From Chryseolinea sp. (GTDB lineage: Bacteria; Bacteroidota; Bacteroidia; Cytophagales; Cyclobacteriaceae), in assembly GCA_025923195.1 (NCBI GenBank), contig JAICGJ010000003.1, positions 37,501 to 101,500 of the forward strand: a stretch of DNA of 64,000 bases, in the 5' to 3' direction. How positions within the stretch are numbered: the stretch's first letter is position 1; the number at the start of each line of letters is the position of its first letter. The position numbers were made by a program, and so were the translations under genes. The notes under the pieces were generated by a model. It was not told the origin of the DNA. It did not search any database and saw only the letters and a program-made list of their open reading frames with translations. Of the stretch, positions 25,445-35,049 are shown in pieces.

Positions 25445-27892
25445 ATGGTGAAAAGATTGTTTAAATGGTTGATATATGCCGTCGTGCTTATTGTCGTTCT
25501 GGTGATAGGCGTGCTGGCAACTGCATATTTGAATCGCGATAAGCTCCTCGACAAGCTGAGCGCTGAACTCAGTAAAGGGATCAACGGAAAATTTTATATC
25601 GATAAGATCGATTTTACTTTTCTACATCATTTTCCCAACTTTTCGATAACTCTTCGCGACGTTCATTTGAGGGATCAGCAATACGAAGTTTACCGCCGTG
25701 AGATTTTTGTGGCAAAAAGAATTTTTGTTGACGTCGGACTTTATCCCTTATTGAAAAAGGAGATCGTGGTCAATTCCGTATTTGTAGATGACGCAGACAT
25801 ATTTGTATTTAGAACACACAACGGCGATACCAATACAGACATCTTCAAGAGACCTGTGGACTCGACGAGAATTCCTACACCGGCTGAAACCTCGATGCTC
25901 TTTAAAATAGAACAGATTGGTTTTAATGATGTAGCTGTTATGTATTCGGATTCTGTCAGGAATAAAGTGATTAGCTTCGAGTTTCTAAACACTGAACACA
26001 GCCTCGTGCAAACGGACTCTGGCTATAATATTAGCATAGAAGGAGATATGCATTTCAACAAATTATTACTAAATCCGCAGGCAGGCAGTTTTTTAGAAGA
26101 TAAGAATGTAGACGTGAGCCTGTTCCTGCACTTTAATCCCAAGGAAAAATATCTTGATGTATTACCTTCTTCTTTGTTTTATCAACAAAATCAAATCAAC
26201 CTCGCTGGAAATTTTGAATTAAGAAAAGCAGGAAAATATACACTTGAATTCAAAGCGACCGATATAAATCCAGAGGAGACCAAGAAGCTCTTGAGCCCGA
26301 AACTCAACAAGTCATTGGCGAAATTCAAGTTCGACCAGGTCCTCACAGTAGAAGTAGATCTCACAGGCAAGTCCCTTCCAGCATATATTCCTAAAGCTGT
26401 CGTTAATTTTCACACTAGCAACGCTGACTTTCATTACGGTTCTTTGGATTTTTATTCGCTAACGCTCAAGGGTTCTTTCACAAATGAAGTTGACAGCTCG
26501 GAAGCCAGAGATAATAAAAATTCCAGGGTGATTATTGATCACTTCAAAGGCAAAATGGAAAAATTTCCGCTGGCAGGCAAAGTAACTTTCACCGAACTAC
26601 ACGACCCTGTAATGAATTTGCAGTTCACTTCAAAACATTCCTATAAGGAAGTGAACGATCATCTCGACAACGATCGGTTCGTTTTGGACAAGGGTAACTT
26701 TACAACCGAAATAAGTTACGTCGGCAAAGTGTCTGAGTACCTCGACCCTACACGCACAAGATACAAGGGGAAATTAAACGGGTCAATCCGCGCAGTCGAT
26801 GCGTCCCTAAGGTATAAGCCCAAGAAAATCCACCTTGATCAAATACAACTGGCATGCAGATTTAACGAAAAGGTTTTTACTATAAATGAACTAAACCTGA
26901 ATGCTAATGGAAGTTCTGTTAAAATCAATGGCATGATGCAGGACTTTATTCCATTTTTCATACGACCTCAGAAGAAGGCGATTGTTACATTGAACGTCGA
27001 GTCTCCTAAGTTTGACCTCACATCTTTTGCATCACCCAGAGGTATTGAAAAGAAAACTAAGCAGCAGAATAAGAAGGACCGTAAGAAAATGACAGATTTG
27101 TTGGATCTAGTTTATGACAGACTTGAATTTGATGTTGATGTTAGCGTTGAGGAACTAACCTTCAGAAAATTCAATGCCAGTCATTTTAAAGGGGATGTCA
27201 GGTTGAATAACCAGGTGCTACGTGCCAATCCAATCTCGATGGAAGTAGCCGGTGGAACGATGGAATTGAATTTTTCTTTGAAGAATGTTTTTGATCCGGT
27301 GGCGCCGATGTCTGCTGAAGCACGGATCTCCAATGCCAACATCAGGGAGTTGTTTCTGAACTTTAATAACTTCAATCAAAAAACTATCCTTGCCGAAAAT
27401 CTCAGAGGAACCATTTCTGCGGATGTAACATTCAGCGCGAATGTAAACGAGAATTACAATCTGCTTGCGCCCTCGATGCGCGGTTCGCTGGACTGCAAGA
27501 TTTCAAACGGCGGCCTGATGAATTTTGAGCCTATGGAAAATATGAGCAACTTCTTGTTTAAGAAACGTGACTTCTCCGATGTTGAATTTGCGGAGCTCAA
27601 TAGCAATTTTTCTATCGATGGAACCAATATGGACATTAGTAGAATGGAAATTCAATCGACTGTCCTTTCATTGTTTCTTGAAGGGAGATACTCATTTACG
27701 GATAGCACAAGTCTTAGTGTGCAGATTCCGCTCAGTAATCTGAAAAAGCGACACAAGGATTTTAAGCCTAAAAATATTGGCACCCATTCTAAAGCTGGGC
27801 CCAGCGTTTTCCTGCATGTTTACCGAGACAGGGACATTAACAGCAAGATCAAAATCGACTATGATCCGTTTAAGAAATGGGCTGGTAACTGA
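25445..27892 (+). CDS. AsmA-like large membrane-anchored protein
   Basis: An 815-residue protein anchored by one N-terminal helix (WLIYAVVLIVVLVIGVLATAY, about 8-28), with the rest predicted periplasmic and beta-rich. The first 100 residues (KLSAELSKGINGKFYIDKIDF) and the C-terminal region with repeated MDISRMEIQSTVLSLFLEGRY-like strands match the AsmA family. That family includes bridge-like proteins proposed to carry lipids between the inner and outer membranes. It ends 5 bp from the stop of a converging MFS gene. Confidence 0.85.
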   Translation: MVKRLFKWLIYAVVLIVVLVIGVLATAYLNRDKLLDKLSAELSKGINGKFYIDKIDFTFLHHFPNFSITLRDVHLRDQQYEVYRREIFVAKRIFVDVGLYPLLKKEIVVNSVFVDDADIFVFRTHNGDTNTDIFKRPVDSTRIPTPAETSMLFKIEQIGFNDVAVMYSDSVRNKVISFEFLNTEHSLVQTDSGYNISIEGDMHFNKLLLNPQAGSFLEDKNVDVSLFLHFNPKEKYLDVLPSSLFYQQNQINLAGNFELRKAGKYTLEFKATDINPEETKKLLSPKLNKSLAKFKFDQVLTVEVDLTGKSLPAYIPKAVVNFHTSNADFHYGSLDFYSLTLKGSFTNEVDSSEARDNKNSRVIIDHFKGKMEKFPLAGKVTFTELHDPVMNLQFTSKHSYKEVNDHLDNDRFVLDKGNFTTEISYVGKVSEYLDPTRTRYKGKLNGSIRAVDASLRYKPKKIHLDQIQLACRFNEKVFTINELNLNANGSSVKINGMMQDFIPFFIRPQKKAIVTLNVESPKFDLTSFASPRGIEKKTKQQNKKDRKKMTDLLDLVYDRLEFDVDVSVEELTFRKFNASHFKGDVRLNNQVLRANPISMEVAGGTMELNFSLKNVFDPVAPMSAEARISNANIRELFLNFNNFNQKTILAENLRGTISADVTFSANVNENYNLLAPSMRGSLDCKISNGGLMNFEPMENMSNFLFKKRDFSDVEFAELNSNFSIDGTNMDISRMEIQSTVLSLFLEGRYSFTDSTSLSVQIPLSNLKKRHKDFKPKNIGTHSKAGPSVFLHVYRDRDINSKIKIDYDPFKKWAGN

Positions 27893-27896
27893 CAGG

Positions 27897-29051
27897 CTAG
27901 GCAGGAGCTTTTGGTAGCGATTTTTTGAACCTGAAGAAAAGCTGAGACACCGGGATAAACATAGCCCCGGAAAGAGCAAATATTATAAACGAGACACGCA
28001 GGCTAAAGGCATGAGCCAAATATCCTACAAGTGGTGGCCCAATGAACATACCCACTATCCCGTACGTTGCGATCAGGGATATAGCCATTCCGGGAGAATA
28101 TTTTCTTGAACCTGAAGCCAGGGTGAATGTCATCGGAATAATGGCCGCGGTCCCAAATCCCGTTAGACAAAAACCAATCATAGACGGCCAAAATGTTGGA
28201 AACATAATAGCGAGAAAGATTCCGAAAAAGATAAAGCAGGAGCTAACGATAAATGTATTGGCCATGCCTATCATTTCAACGATGCGGTCGGAAGCAAAGC
28301 GTGATAGAGCCATACAAATCATGTAAGTAAGATAGCCCCATGTAAATATCTCCACCTTAACTACTTCCTTAAAGTATATTCCACTCCAGTCAAACATTCC
28401 ACCCTCGCAAAGACCAGCAAAGAACACCAACATCCCCAGATATGCTATGTAGGGATCTGGTTTACCTAAAATGAGTTTATTGCCCGACGTACTTCTATCA
28501 TTTCGAAGCAGATACCGATAACAAGACAATGTTATCAAAAAGGTGAGCGCCGAAACGAACGATAAATGGTAGGCCATAGGCACATCAAGTGCTACCATAA
28601 GCGTAGAAAAACCAACCCCTACTATGCCTCCAGTACTCCATAGCCCGTGAAATGACCCATTTATCCTTCGATCAAAAAACTTCTGGAGCGCGATAGCCTG
28701 CGTGTTCATGGCAATGTTAAGCACCCGCATGCTAAATGCAAACACGCATAGAGCGGCAATTAGGGCTACTGTTGTTGTCGCAAAGCCCACACCACACAAT
28801 GCCAGGGACAGCACTACGAATCCGAACGACATCGGGATACGGCTATCGTAGCGCGCAACCAGCCAACCTGACACAGGAAGTCCGATCAGGGAACTAATAG
28901 GCATGAATAAAAGTATGGTTCCAAGTTCGGCTTCGTTGTAGCCAAACAAAGTCTTTATCGTTGGAATTCTGGATGCCCAGGAGGAGAAACAAAATCCGGA
29001 AACAAAAAAAAATACGCTCAGAAAAAAACGCTGTCTACTTTTTAGATCCAT
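27897..29051 (-). CDS. MFS permease, fucose-permease/YbjJ-like
   Basis: A 384-residue membrane protein with about twelve helices. It begins with a short cytoplasmic stretch and FFFVSGFCFSSWASRIPTIK, a signature of YbjJ/FucP-like permeases. The loop 2-3 motif is replaced by VARYDSRIP and the central loop is short. Substrate is unknown; sugar uptake is the family norm. The upstream region contains the simple-word repeat at 29081-29173, so any promoter must lie within or beyond it. Confidence 0.82.
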   Translation of the reverse strand: MDLKSRQRFFLSVFFFVSGFCFSSWASRIPTIKTLFGYNEAELGTILLFMPISSLIGLPVSGWLVARYDSRIPMSFGFVVLSLALCGVGFATTTVALIAALCVFAFSMRVLNIAMNTQAIALQKFFDRRINGSFHGLWSTGGIVGVGFSTLMVALDVPMAYHLSFVSALTFLITLSCYRYLLRNDRSTSGNKLILGKPDPYIAYLGMLVFFAGLCEGGMFDWSGIYFKEVVKVEIFTWGYLTYMICMALSRFASDRIVEMIGMANTFIVSSCFIFFGIFLAIMFPTFWPSMIGFCLTGFGTAAIIPMTFTLASGSRKYSPGMAISLIATYGIVGMFIGPPLVGYLAHAFSLRVSFIIFALSGAMFIPVSQLFFRFKKSLPKAPA

Positions 29052-29080
29052 GCGGCCAATTCGGCTACAAAAGTAGGAGG

Positions 29081-29173
29081 ATTGAAGATTGAAAGATTAG
29101 AAGATAAGAAAATTGTAAGATTATTTTCACACCAATAATGTCCAATCTTTCAATTTTCAATTTTCCAATCTCC
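29081..29173. repeat. Simple-word inverted repeat (GATTGAAAGATTAG)
   Basis: The left side is built of ATTGAAGATTGAAAGATTAGAAG words (29081-29122), the right side of AATCTTTCAATTTTCAATTTTCC (29144-29173). The two halves are complementary in long stretches. It fills the whole gap between two minus-strand genes and is analogous to, but not the same sequence as, the repeats at 7140 and 37661. Confidence 0.65.
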
Positions 29174-29174
29174 G

Positions 29175-30515
29175 CTATACTACCGGCATCTCCCAACCAT
29201 TGTGATACTGTGGCGTTATAAGTTTGTTAGCGTCGGCATGATCTCCAAAATTCCCTTTCTTTGGATCCCAGAATATTTTGCTCGCTGTTTTGTAAGCGAT
29301 ATTTCCCATTTGTGCGTTTATGGCTGCTACACTGCCAGAACGGATGGGCGTGTTAAGAAATGTCTGATCGTTCTTTTTTACCGCCGCCACAAAATTTTGG
29401 GTGTGCAGATCGAGGTAGTTCAATTCTTCAGGCTTTTTGTAGGCTTCAATCGGTTTCATTTTATCCGCTGTCCAATTTGAATAACCGTTGGCCTGCCGTT
29501 CGGTAACGACTTCGTACCCACCGCGATCGACTACAAGGGTCCCGTTATTGCCAATGAACGCAATTCCCTCCCTCCTACCATATGGGCCATTGTCTATGCC
29601 AGTAGCATGTTCCCACAACATGTTGAAATCCTTGTACTGGAATATCGCTTGTAGCGTATCGGGGGTTTCAGATGCATCATCCGGATATGCAAGTTTTCCT
29701 CCAGATGCCATCACAGATATGGGAGCCTCCGCTTCCATTGCATATAAAGCTATATCAATTTCATGAACGCCCCAATCAGTCATAAGCCCACCGGCGTAGT
29801 CCCAAAACCACCTGAAATTAAAATGGAACCGATTTGCGTTGAAAGGTCTTTTCGGTGCCGGGCCAAGCCAGAAATTGTAATCCACGCCTTCGGGTACGGC
29901 AGCATCTTGCAATACAGGCACAGGCTTCATCCATCCTTGATATGCCCACACTTTTACTAACCGGATCTTTCCTAGTACTCCAGACCTGACAATTTCAATT
30001 GCTTTCTTGTAGTGAGGCCCACTCCGTTGCCATTGTCCAGCCTGAACAATTTTACCTGTCTTCTCCTGAGCCGCCACCATCAAATTACATTCCGTGATGC
30101 TGTTAGCAATAGGCTTCTCCACATACACATGCTTTCCCGCCTTGACTGCATCGATCATCATCTTACAATGCCAATGATCAGGGGTCCCGATTATTACTGC
30201 ATCAATATCCCTGTTATTCAATAAGGATCGGTAGTCGGTATAGGTCTGAGGGATATTTTTTCTCAAACTCTTGTAATCTGTCAAACGTTTTTTAATGACA
30301 TTGTTATCCACATCGCAGATCGCCACGAGATCAACGTCGGCCATTTTAAGAAACGAATTTGTATTCGACCAGCCCATGCCGTTGCACCCTATGACGCCGA
30401 TATTAAATTTATCATTCTGGGAGACTATTTTAGTCTGGGTGAGCGCCTGCGGTCCAATCAGCACACTTCCTGCCAATGCAGCCCCAGCTCCTTTTATAAA
30501 GCTTCTTCTTTTCAT
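29175..30515 (-). CDS. Exported Gfo/Idh/MocA-family oxidoreductase
   Basis: A 446-residue NAD(P)-dependent oxidoreductase with an N-terminal twin-arginine-type signal (KRRSFIKGAGAALAG). The Rossmann motif is VIGCNGMG, followed by DVDLVAICDVD, and the catalytic EKPIA (Lys) lies at about residue 123. The C-terminal half carries the GGLMTDWGVHEIDIALYAM signature of the exported subfamily. Exported members oxidise sugars or glycosides at C3 or hydrolyse glycosides by a redox mechanism. It is related to, but distinct from, the protein at 35050. Confidence 0.9.
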   Translation of the reverse strand: MKRRSFIKGAGAALAGSVLIGPQALTQTKIVSQNDKFNIGVIGCNGMGWSNTNSFLKMADVDLVAICDVDNNVIKKRLTDYKSLRKNIPQTYTDYRSLLNNRDIDAVIIGTPDHWHCKMMIDAVKAGKHVYVEKPIANSITECNLMVAAQEKTGKIVQAGQWQRSGPHYKKAIEIVRSGVLGKIRLVKVWAYQGWMKPVPVLQDAAVPEGVDYNFWLGPAPKRPFNANRFHFNFRWFWDYAGGLMTDWGVHEIDIALYAMEAEAPISVMASGGKLAYPDDASETPDTLQAIFQYKDFNMLWEHATGIDNGPYGRREGIAFIGNNGTLVVDRGGYEVVTERQANGYSNWTADKMKPIEAYKKPEELNYLDLHTQNFVAAVKKNDQTFLNTPIRSGSVAAINAQMGNIAYKTASKIFWDPKKGNFGDHADANKLITPQYHNGWEMPVV

Positions 30516-30575
30516 ATTGCTAAGTATTCAAATACCATTAGTCAATTTTTATACAAGATATTGCAAAACTTTTTT

Positions 30576-30785
30576 TCACGCCAGCAAAGTTAGCCTTAGG
30601 GTCTCATACGGCATGTCCACCTCCAGGTAAACAGGCGTATCGTTAACGCTTTGATAATTTAATTCAACAATGCTTCGCATACGGCTTTGCGGATCGGCAT
30701 ACACGCGTCCGATACTGGCGATGTTTACTAATTCAGTCTTTTCCTCAGAGTCACTCGACACCTTCAATTCAATAAACTTTACCAT
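30576..30785 (-). CDS. Hypothetical 69-residue protein
   Basis: A small cytoplasmic protein without recognised domain. The order VKFIELKVSS ... ELVNIASIGRVYADP ... VELNYQSVNDTPVYLEV resembles the compact beta layout of FlbD-like regulators, where an initial Met-Ile-Lys-Leu strand is followed by VNxxxI. This similarity is by eye only. It lies upstream of the Gfo/Idh/MocA gene on the same strand, 60 bp away. Confidence 0.6.
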   Translation of the reverse strand: MVKFIELKVSSDSEEKTELVNIASIGRVYADPQSRMRSIVELNYQSVNDTPVYLEVDMPYETLRLTLLA

Positions 30786-30871
30786 TTAAAAACAATTCAA
30801 AGCTCCAAGTTACTACGGTTTGAATTATCTACCATATAAAGGGAAAAAAATCAAAAATAAAATGTGCGAGT

Positions 30872-30898
30872 GTGCCTGAACTTCAACCATTTAGGCAC
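30872..30898. other. Inverted repeat GTGCCTGAA/TTTAGGCAC
   Basis: Nine positions pair with one G-T wobble around a 9-nt loop (CTTCAACCA). It lies between the divergent 30785 and 30995 genes, about 100 bp before the GH20-like start. It may be an operator or part of a leader RNA. Confidence 0.35.
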
Positions 30899-30994
30899 GA
30901 GGTTCCGCCTTTTGTGTAGATCAGGTATAATTTACGTATAATAACAGTACTATTGCAATAGAGACTTCGATTCACCATTCAACCCTTTTCTTTT

Positions 30995-32113
30995 ATGAAA
31001 CACACTACTCTGACGTTAGTCTGTACTATCGTCTTGGCACATTTGGTGGTAACGTTAATCGCCCAGTCCAAGACAACTGACGCGCTTCCTATACGAGGTT
31101 TTTGCATTGCCGCACCCAAGCCTTCAGATGTTGATGCTTTTGTCAAATTCATTCGGGATGAATTAGCTCCCCGGAAAGTCAACACACTTATACTCCGGGT
31201 GGACTTCAATTATCAGTATGATAGCCACCCTGAGTTACGCGATACAGTATCGCTTTCAAAAAATGATGTCAAAAAATTAGTGAATGTTTGCAAAAGCAAC
31301 AACATCCGAATCATTCCTCAGATTAATCTGCTGGGGCATCAATCGTGGGCTTCCACTACACACAACCTTCTGCGTGTATATCCCCAGTTCGATGAAACGC
31401 CACATGTGAAAATGCCCGAGAAATACGCATGGCCGAATCCTGACGGACTGTATTGCAAAAGCTATTGCCCGTTGCATCCCGATGTTCATAAAATTGTTTT
31501 TGAGCTGGTCGACGAAATTTGTGACGTATTTGAAACAGATGCTTTTCATGCAGGTATGGATGAAGTGTTCTACATTGGCGATGACAAGTGCCCTCGTTGT
31601 GGAGGTCGGGATAAGGCAGAATTGTTTGCCAATGAAGTCCGGCTTATCCGTGACCATTTAAATCAAAAGAATCGGGTGTTGTGGATATGGGGCGACCGCT
31701 TGATAGATGGAAAGACCACCGGCCTCGGTATGTGGGAAGCTAGCCTCAACAATACGCACAGGGCAATCGATCTGATACCAAAAGATGTCATGATCTGTGA
31801 TTGGCATTATGAACGTCCCGATAAAACCGCGGTGTATTTTGCCATGAAGGGATTTAAAGTCGTGACCTGCCCCTGGAGAAATCCCGGTGTCGCGGTTGCA
31901 CAAGCAGAGGATATGGTGAGATTCAGGAAGGACGCAACGGCAACGATGCGAGAAAACTTTCAAGGGATGGTACAAACAGAATGGTCGAACCCGGCCAGCT
32001 TCATGGATGGATACTACAATAAAAAGAAAGATGCCAAGGGCGGTGAAAATACCTCCTGGAACTGCTTCAACGCACTGTATCAAAAACTGAAAGAGCTGAA
32101 CGCACTCAACTAG
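30995..32113 (+). CDS. Exported GH20-family glycoside hydrolase-like protein
   Basis: A 372-residue protein with a signal peptide (about 1-23) and a single TIM-barrel domain. The sequence FHAGMDEV (about residue 188) corresponds to the Asp-Glu catalytic pair of family 20 beta-N-acetylhexosaminidases, and WIWGDRL and WEASLN match later barrel strands. An unusual CPRCGG follows directly after the catalytic pair. The N-terminal domain usually found before the GH20 barrel is missing, so it is shorter than classical hexosaminidases. Substrate is unknown. Confidence 0.8.
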   Translation: MKHTTLTLVCTIVLAHLVVTLIAQSKTTDALPIRGFCIAAPKPSDVDAFVKFIRDELAPRKVNTLILRVDFNYQYDSHPELRDTVSLSKNDVKKLVNVCKSNNIRIIPQINLLGHQSWASTTHNLLRVYPQFDETPHVKMPEKYAWPNPDGLYCKSYCPLHPDVHKIVFELVDEICDVFETDAFHAGMDEVFYIGDDKCPRCGGRDKAELFANEVRLIRDHLNQKNRVLWIWGDRLIDGKTTGLGMWEASLNNTHRAIDLIPKDVMICDWHYERPDKTAVYFAMKGFKVVTCPWRNPGVAVAQAEDMVRFRKDATATMRENFQGMVQTEWSNPASFMDGYYNKKKDAKGGENTSWNCFNALYQKLKELNALN

Positions 32114-32292
32114 GGGACTTCATTTTCTAAGACTTCCAGGTTTACTGTGGTTCTATTTCCACAGGTACAATATTCCTACATTCATTTTTTTAAAAAAAGT
32201 GCTTTTCGTGGCAAAAAAGGTGTGCCAAAATTCTGGCATTTGTTTTTCGGTGTGGTGAGTGTCCCAAAAAGGGCAGAACCTAAAAACAAGGC

Positions 32293-32601
32293 ATGAAAAG
32301 AAAAATAAAATCCTATGTTCTGAATATGCATGTTGTCGGTGCGTTTTCAGTGGTGATTATATGCGTGAGTCTAATATCGTGTGATTACTGGTTTGGCAGA
32401 GACGACGATTATGACGATCCCCTGGTTAATGTGTATGCTGGTCAAAATGATCCGAAATTCGCAAAGATTCCTTCCTTCGCTGACCAGCAGGCAATATTTG
32501 CTGCAATCCCTGATGCAGAAAGGATGAATAAAAATGATTTTGGGCAGCATGAAATTGGAAGTCCGCCATTCAGAACAACCGTACAACATCTCGAACCTTA
32601 A
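32293..32601 (+). CDS. Small hypothetical lipoprotein
   Basis: A 102-residue protein with a basic start, a hydrophobic stretch and a lipobox-like SLISC (Cys about residue 30). The mature part begins with an acidic GRDDDYDDP run, a pattern that often directs Bacteroidota lipoproteins to the cell surface. No domain is recognised. It lies 180 bp after the GH20-like gene and may or may not be co-expressed. Confidence 0.55.
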   Translation: MKRKIKSYVLNMHVVGAFSVVIICVSLISCDYWFGRDDDYDDPLVNVYAGQNDPKFAKIPSFADQQAIFAAIPDAERMNKNDFGQHEIGSPPFRTTVQHLEP

Positions 32602-32672
32602 CTGCTATCTTCTAAAAAACTTACTTTTTTCACCTTGACCGTCAGTGCGAAAATTGATCGCTCTGGTGTTTC

Positions 32673-34820
32673 CTATTTCTCCAATACGATTGCTTCGAAT
32701 TCATTCAATGCGTCAATCTCGAAGGTTGCCAAATTGTCTTTCCATGTAAATTTTATCGGCTTACCGGACATCATGCTCCATACATTTGATGGTTTAGCAG
32801 CAACCTTGACCCTAAATTCAATATTGTGTTGAAGAAGCGGGCTGAAATAAGTATTACCGCTGAACCCTGTTAGATTTACCAGGTGTAGGATCATCCCCTC
32901 CCCTTCCGTCTTTGAAATGTTTTCAGGAATATTTCTAATGTACTCCTGCAGAATAACTTCAACCCTTTCATGTGCATTTGTCTGAATCAATTCATTGGCT
33001 TCAGGATAAATATAATCTATCACATCCAAAAGAATATTCTTGTGCTGCTCGTAGCCATGAATAAAATACAATTTTCCGAGGTTAATGGGCAAGAGTATGG
33101 CCTTACTGATTGAGTGGTATTTTACACCCATCGCTTTATACCCGGACGGCTCGTGGCCACCGATGATTTCAGGCGGGCCGGGTCTGCCAGGAGTGAAGAT
33201 TGGAAGCAACGAAGTGTCGGCGGCTGTGAAATCATAGAGACCCAAATTAAATTTCCAAAACAATAACGTTTGTTTATCAAAACGTTTGAAGAACTGCTTT
33301 TCGCTGGGATTCAAGTAATATCCATCACCGACGTGATCTTTATTAACGATCTTCGCCCCAAACAATTTTAGCAGGGCATCGGGATGACGATAAAATGATC
33401 TATTGGTGGCTATCAGGTTAGTACCACCTTCACAGAGCCTACTGATAATGTCAACCGCATTTTCGGTCAAGTTCGTAATCTCTGGAAGGATAATTAATTT
33501 GTATTTGCGCAGTCTGCTTTCGAGATTTTCTATCTGGCCATCTTCTATGATATCGTATTGGATGTGAGATTCCTTTAGCATGAGTTGAATACCGCGATAT
33601 TCCTGCGCTTCTTCACCCGAGGGCCATGCTCCGGGGGCGATAACCGCCACGGAAGCGGGTGAGGTGTATTTACCATAATAGGGTTCGAATTCTTTATGGT
33701 GCGAATACACCCGTCTGAATGCTTCATAATTTCGTTCATCCTCATAATCTTGAAAGTCACCCATCAAACTCATATCCAATCCTGAACCATTCGCAATATT
33801 CTCATATAGTCGAATAACGGTTTCCTCAGGCTCAATGGCATTATATCGTGATTGAAATGAAATTTGCTGAATGCTGGCATTACTTATGATATGGTCAGGA
33901 TATGAATTTTTTGCTTTACTAACATTGTCAGATGACATGTATGGCCAATATGGTAGACTGTTTGTCTGAGTTTCATGACGAATAATGTCTATGTAACGGT
34001 CGCCATATGTGCAAATAGCGATTTGCTTATTCTTGGACTTGACCAAAGTATTGAGTCGTTTCATCAAATCATCTACCGAGTATTTCTTGAATTCTATATA
34101 CTTTTGAAACACAGGGTCGTCGAGATTTTCCTCCTTGGGTAAGGTAAGACCCCCACTGTATTCTGAGAACCGTTTTTTGCTATATTCATTCTGGTCGATG
34201 CCATGATATTCACCAACATATGAATTGCGGGTTTGATACCCCGGCATGTTGATAAATATTCCATCGATAGAATAAGTATCGATTACTTCCTCAACTATTT
34301 CGAACAATATCTTTTGCTCATAGGGCGCATCAATAGAAACAACATACATATCGTCGTTAATAATGCGCTTCCCTTTTGGGGAAAGATAAAACCAATCGGG
34401 ATGTTTTTTGAAAATAGTTTCGTGTGCCCGACTAAAATCAAAACGCGTAATTACCTTAATTCCATTGTCATGGCACTTCGTAATGACGTCGCTCAGCATG
34501 TTTTCTTTCATATATGGATTCGTATACTGATTCTCGAGTTTTGTTGGATAAAACGCCATAATACCTCCCGCGTTGATGATCAGAGTATTGGCGGAAAATG
34601 ATAAAAGATCTGCCACGAGAGAATCAGCATTCAGATTAGCCTCGTAAGCCGGCAAATTAGTTTGCATCACTCTGAGATTATTACGTTTCCACCAGGGAAG
34701 TGAATCCGGCCAGTTGACCGTGGCGGATGCCGAAAAATTAATGCTTTCTTTTCTTGAATCACATGAGAAGAAGTAACCCGCGTAAGTAAGTAAACCGATG
34801 GAAAGGATCAGTTTTTTCAT
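32673..34820 (-). CDS. Exported glycosidase-like protein (GHL6/GATase-like fold)
   Basis: A 715-residue protein with an export signal and a possible lipid-anchor Cys at residue 20 (GYFFSCDS). Residues about 50-350 form an alpha/beta barrel with KVITRFDFSRAH and SIDGIFINMPG segments, which resemble the hypothetical glycosyl hydrolase GHL6 family. Residues about 390-500 (YKLIILPEITNLTENA) resemble the beta-galactosidase trimerisation/GATase-like domain. The C-terminal 100 residues are beta-rich. No catalytic pair can be assigned with confidence. It is divergent from the Gfo/Idh/MocA gene at 35050. Confidence 0.7.
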   Translation of the reverse strand: MKKLILSIGLLTYAGYFFSCDSRKESINFSASATVNWPDSLPWWKRNNLRVMQTNLPAYEANLNADSLVADLLSFSANTLIINAGGIMAFYPTKLENQYTNPYMKENMLSDVITKCHDNGIKVITRFDFSRAHETIFKKHPDWFYLSPKGKRIINDDMYVVSIDAPYEQKILFEIVEEVIDTYSIDGIFINMPGYQTRNSYVGEYHGIDQNEYSKKRFSEYSGGLTLPKEENLDDPVFQKYIEFKKYSVDDLMKRLNTLVKSKNKQIAICTYGDRYIDIIRHETQTNSLPYWPYMSSDNVSKAKNSYPDHIISNASIQQISFQSRYNAIEPEETVIRLYENIANGSGLDMSLMGDFQDYEDERNYEAFRRVYSHHKEFEPYYGKYTSPASVAVIAPGAWPSGEEAQEYRGIQLMLKESHIQYDIIEDGQIENLESRLRKYKLIILPEITNLTENAVDIISRLCEGGTNLIATNRSFYRHPDALLKLFGAKIVNKDHVGDGYYLNPSEKQFFKRFDKQTLLFWKFNLGLYDFTAADTSLLPIFTPGRPGPPEIIGGHEPSGYKAMGVKYHSISKAILLPINLGKLYFIHGYEQHKNILLDVIDYIYPEANELIQTNAHERVEVILQEYIRNIPENISKTEGEGMILHLVNLTGFSGNTYFSPLLQHNIEFRVKVAAKPSNVWSMMSGKPIKFTWKDNLATFEIDALNEFEAIVLEK

Positions 34821-35049
34821 ATTTGTTATTTCCGGAATGTAAATAATTATAGGAGAAAAGCTCTGAAAATATTTGACATGCGGTATTTCTTAACAACGTG
34901 ATGATGGTAATTTTACCCACGAACCGGCAGACAAAACCATTTCTGTATAAATAGAACAGGATTGGATGCAACTCAGCCGCACATGTTAAGATTAATTCAA
35001 TACATCGAAAGCCTAACGTCAGGAAGACCTGCACTTCAACCCTCTAACA

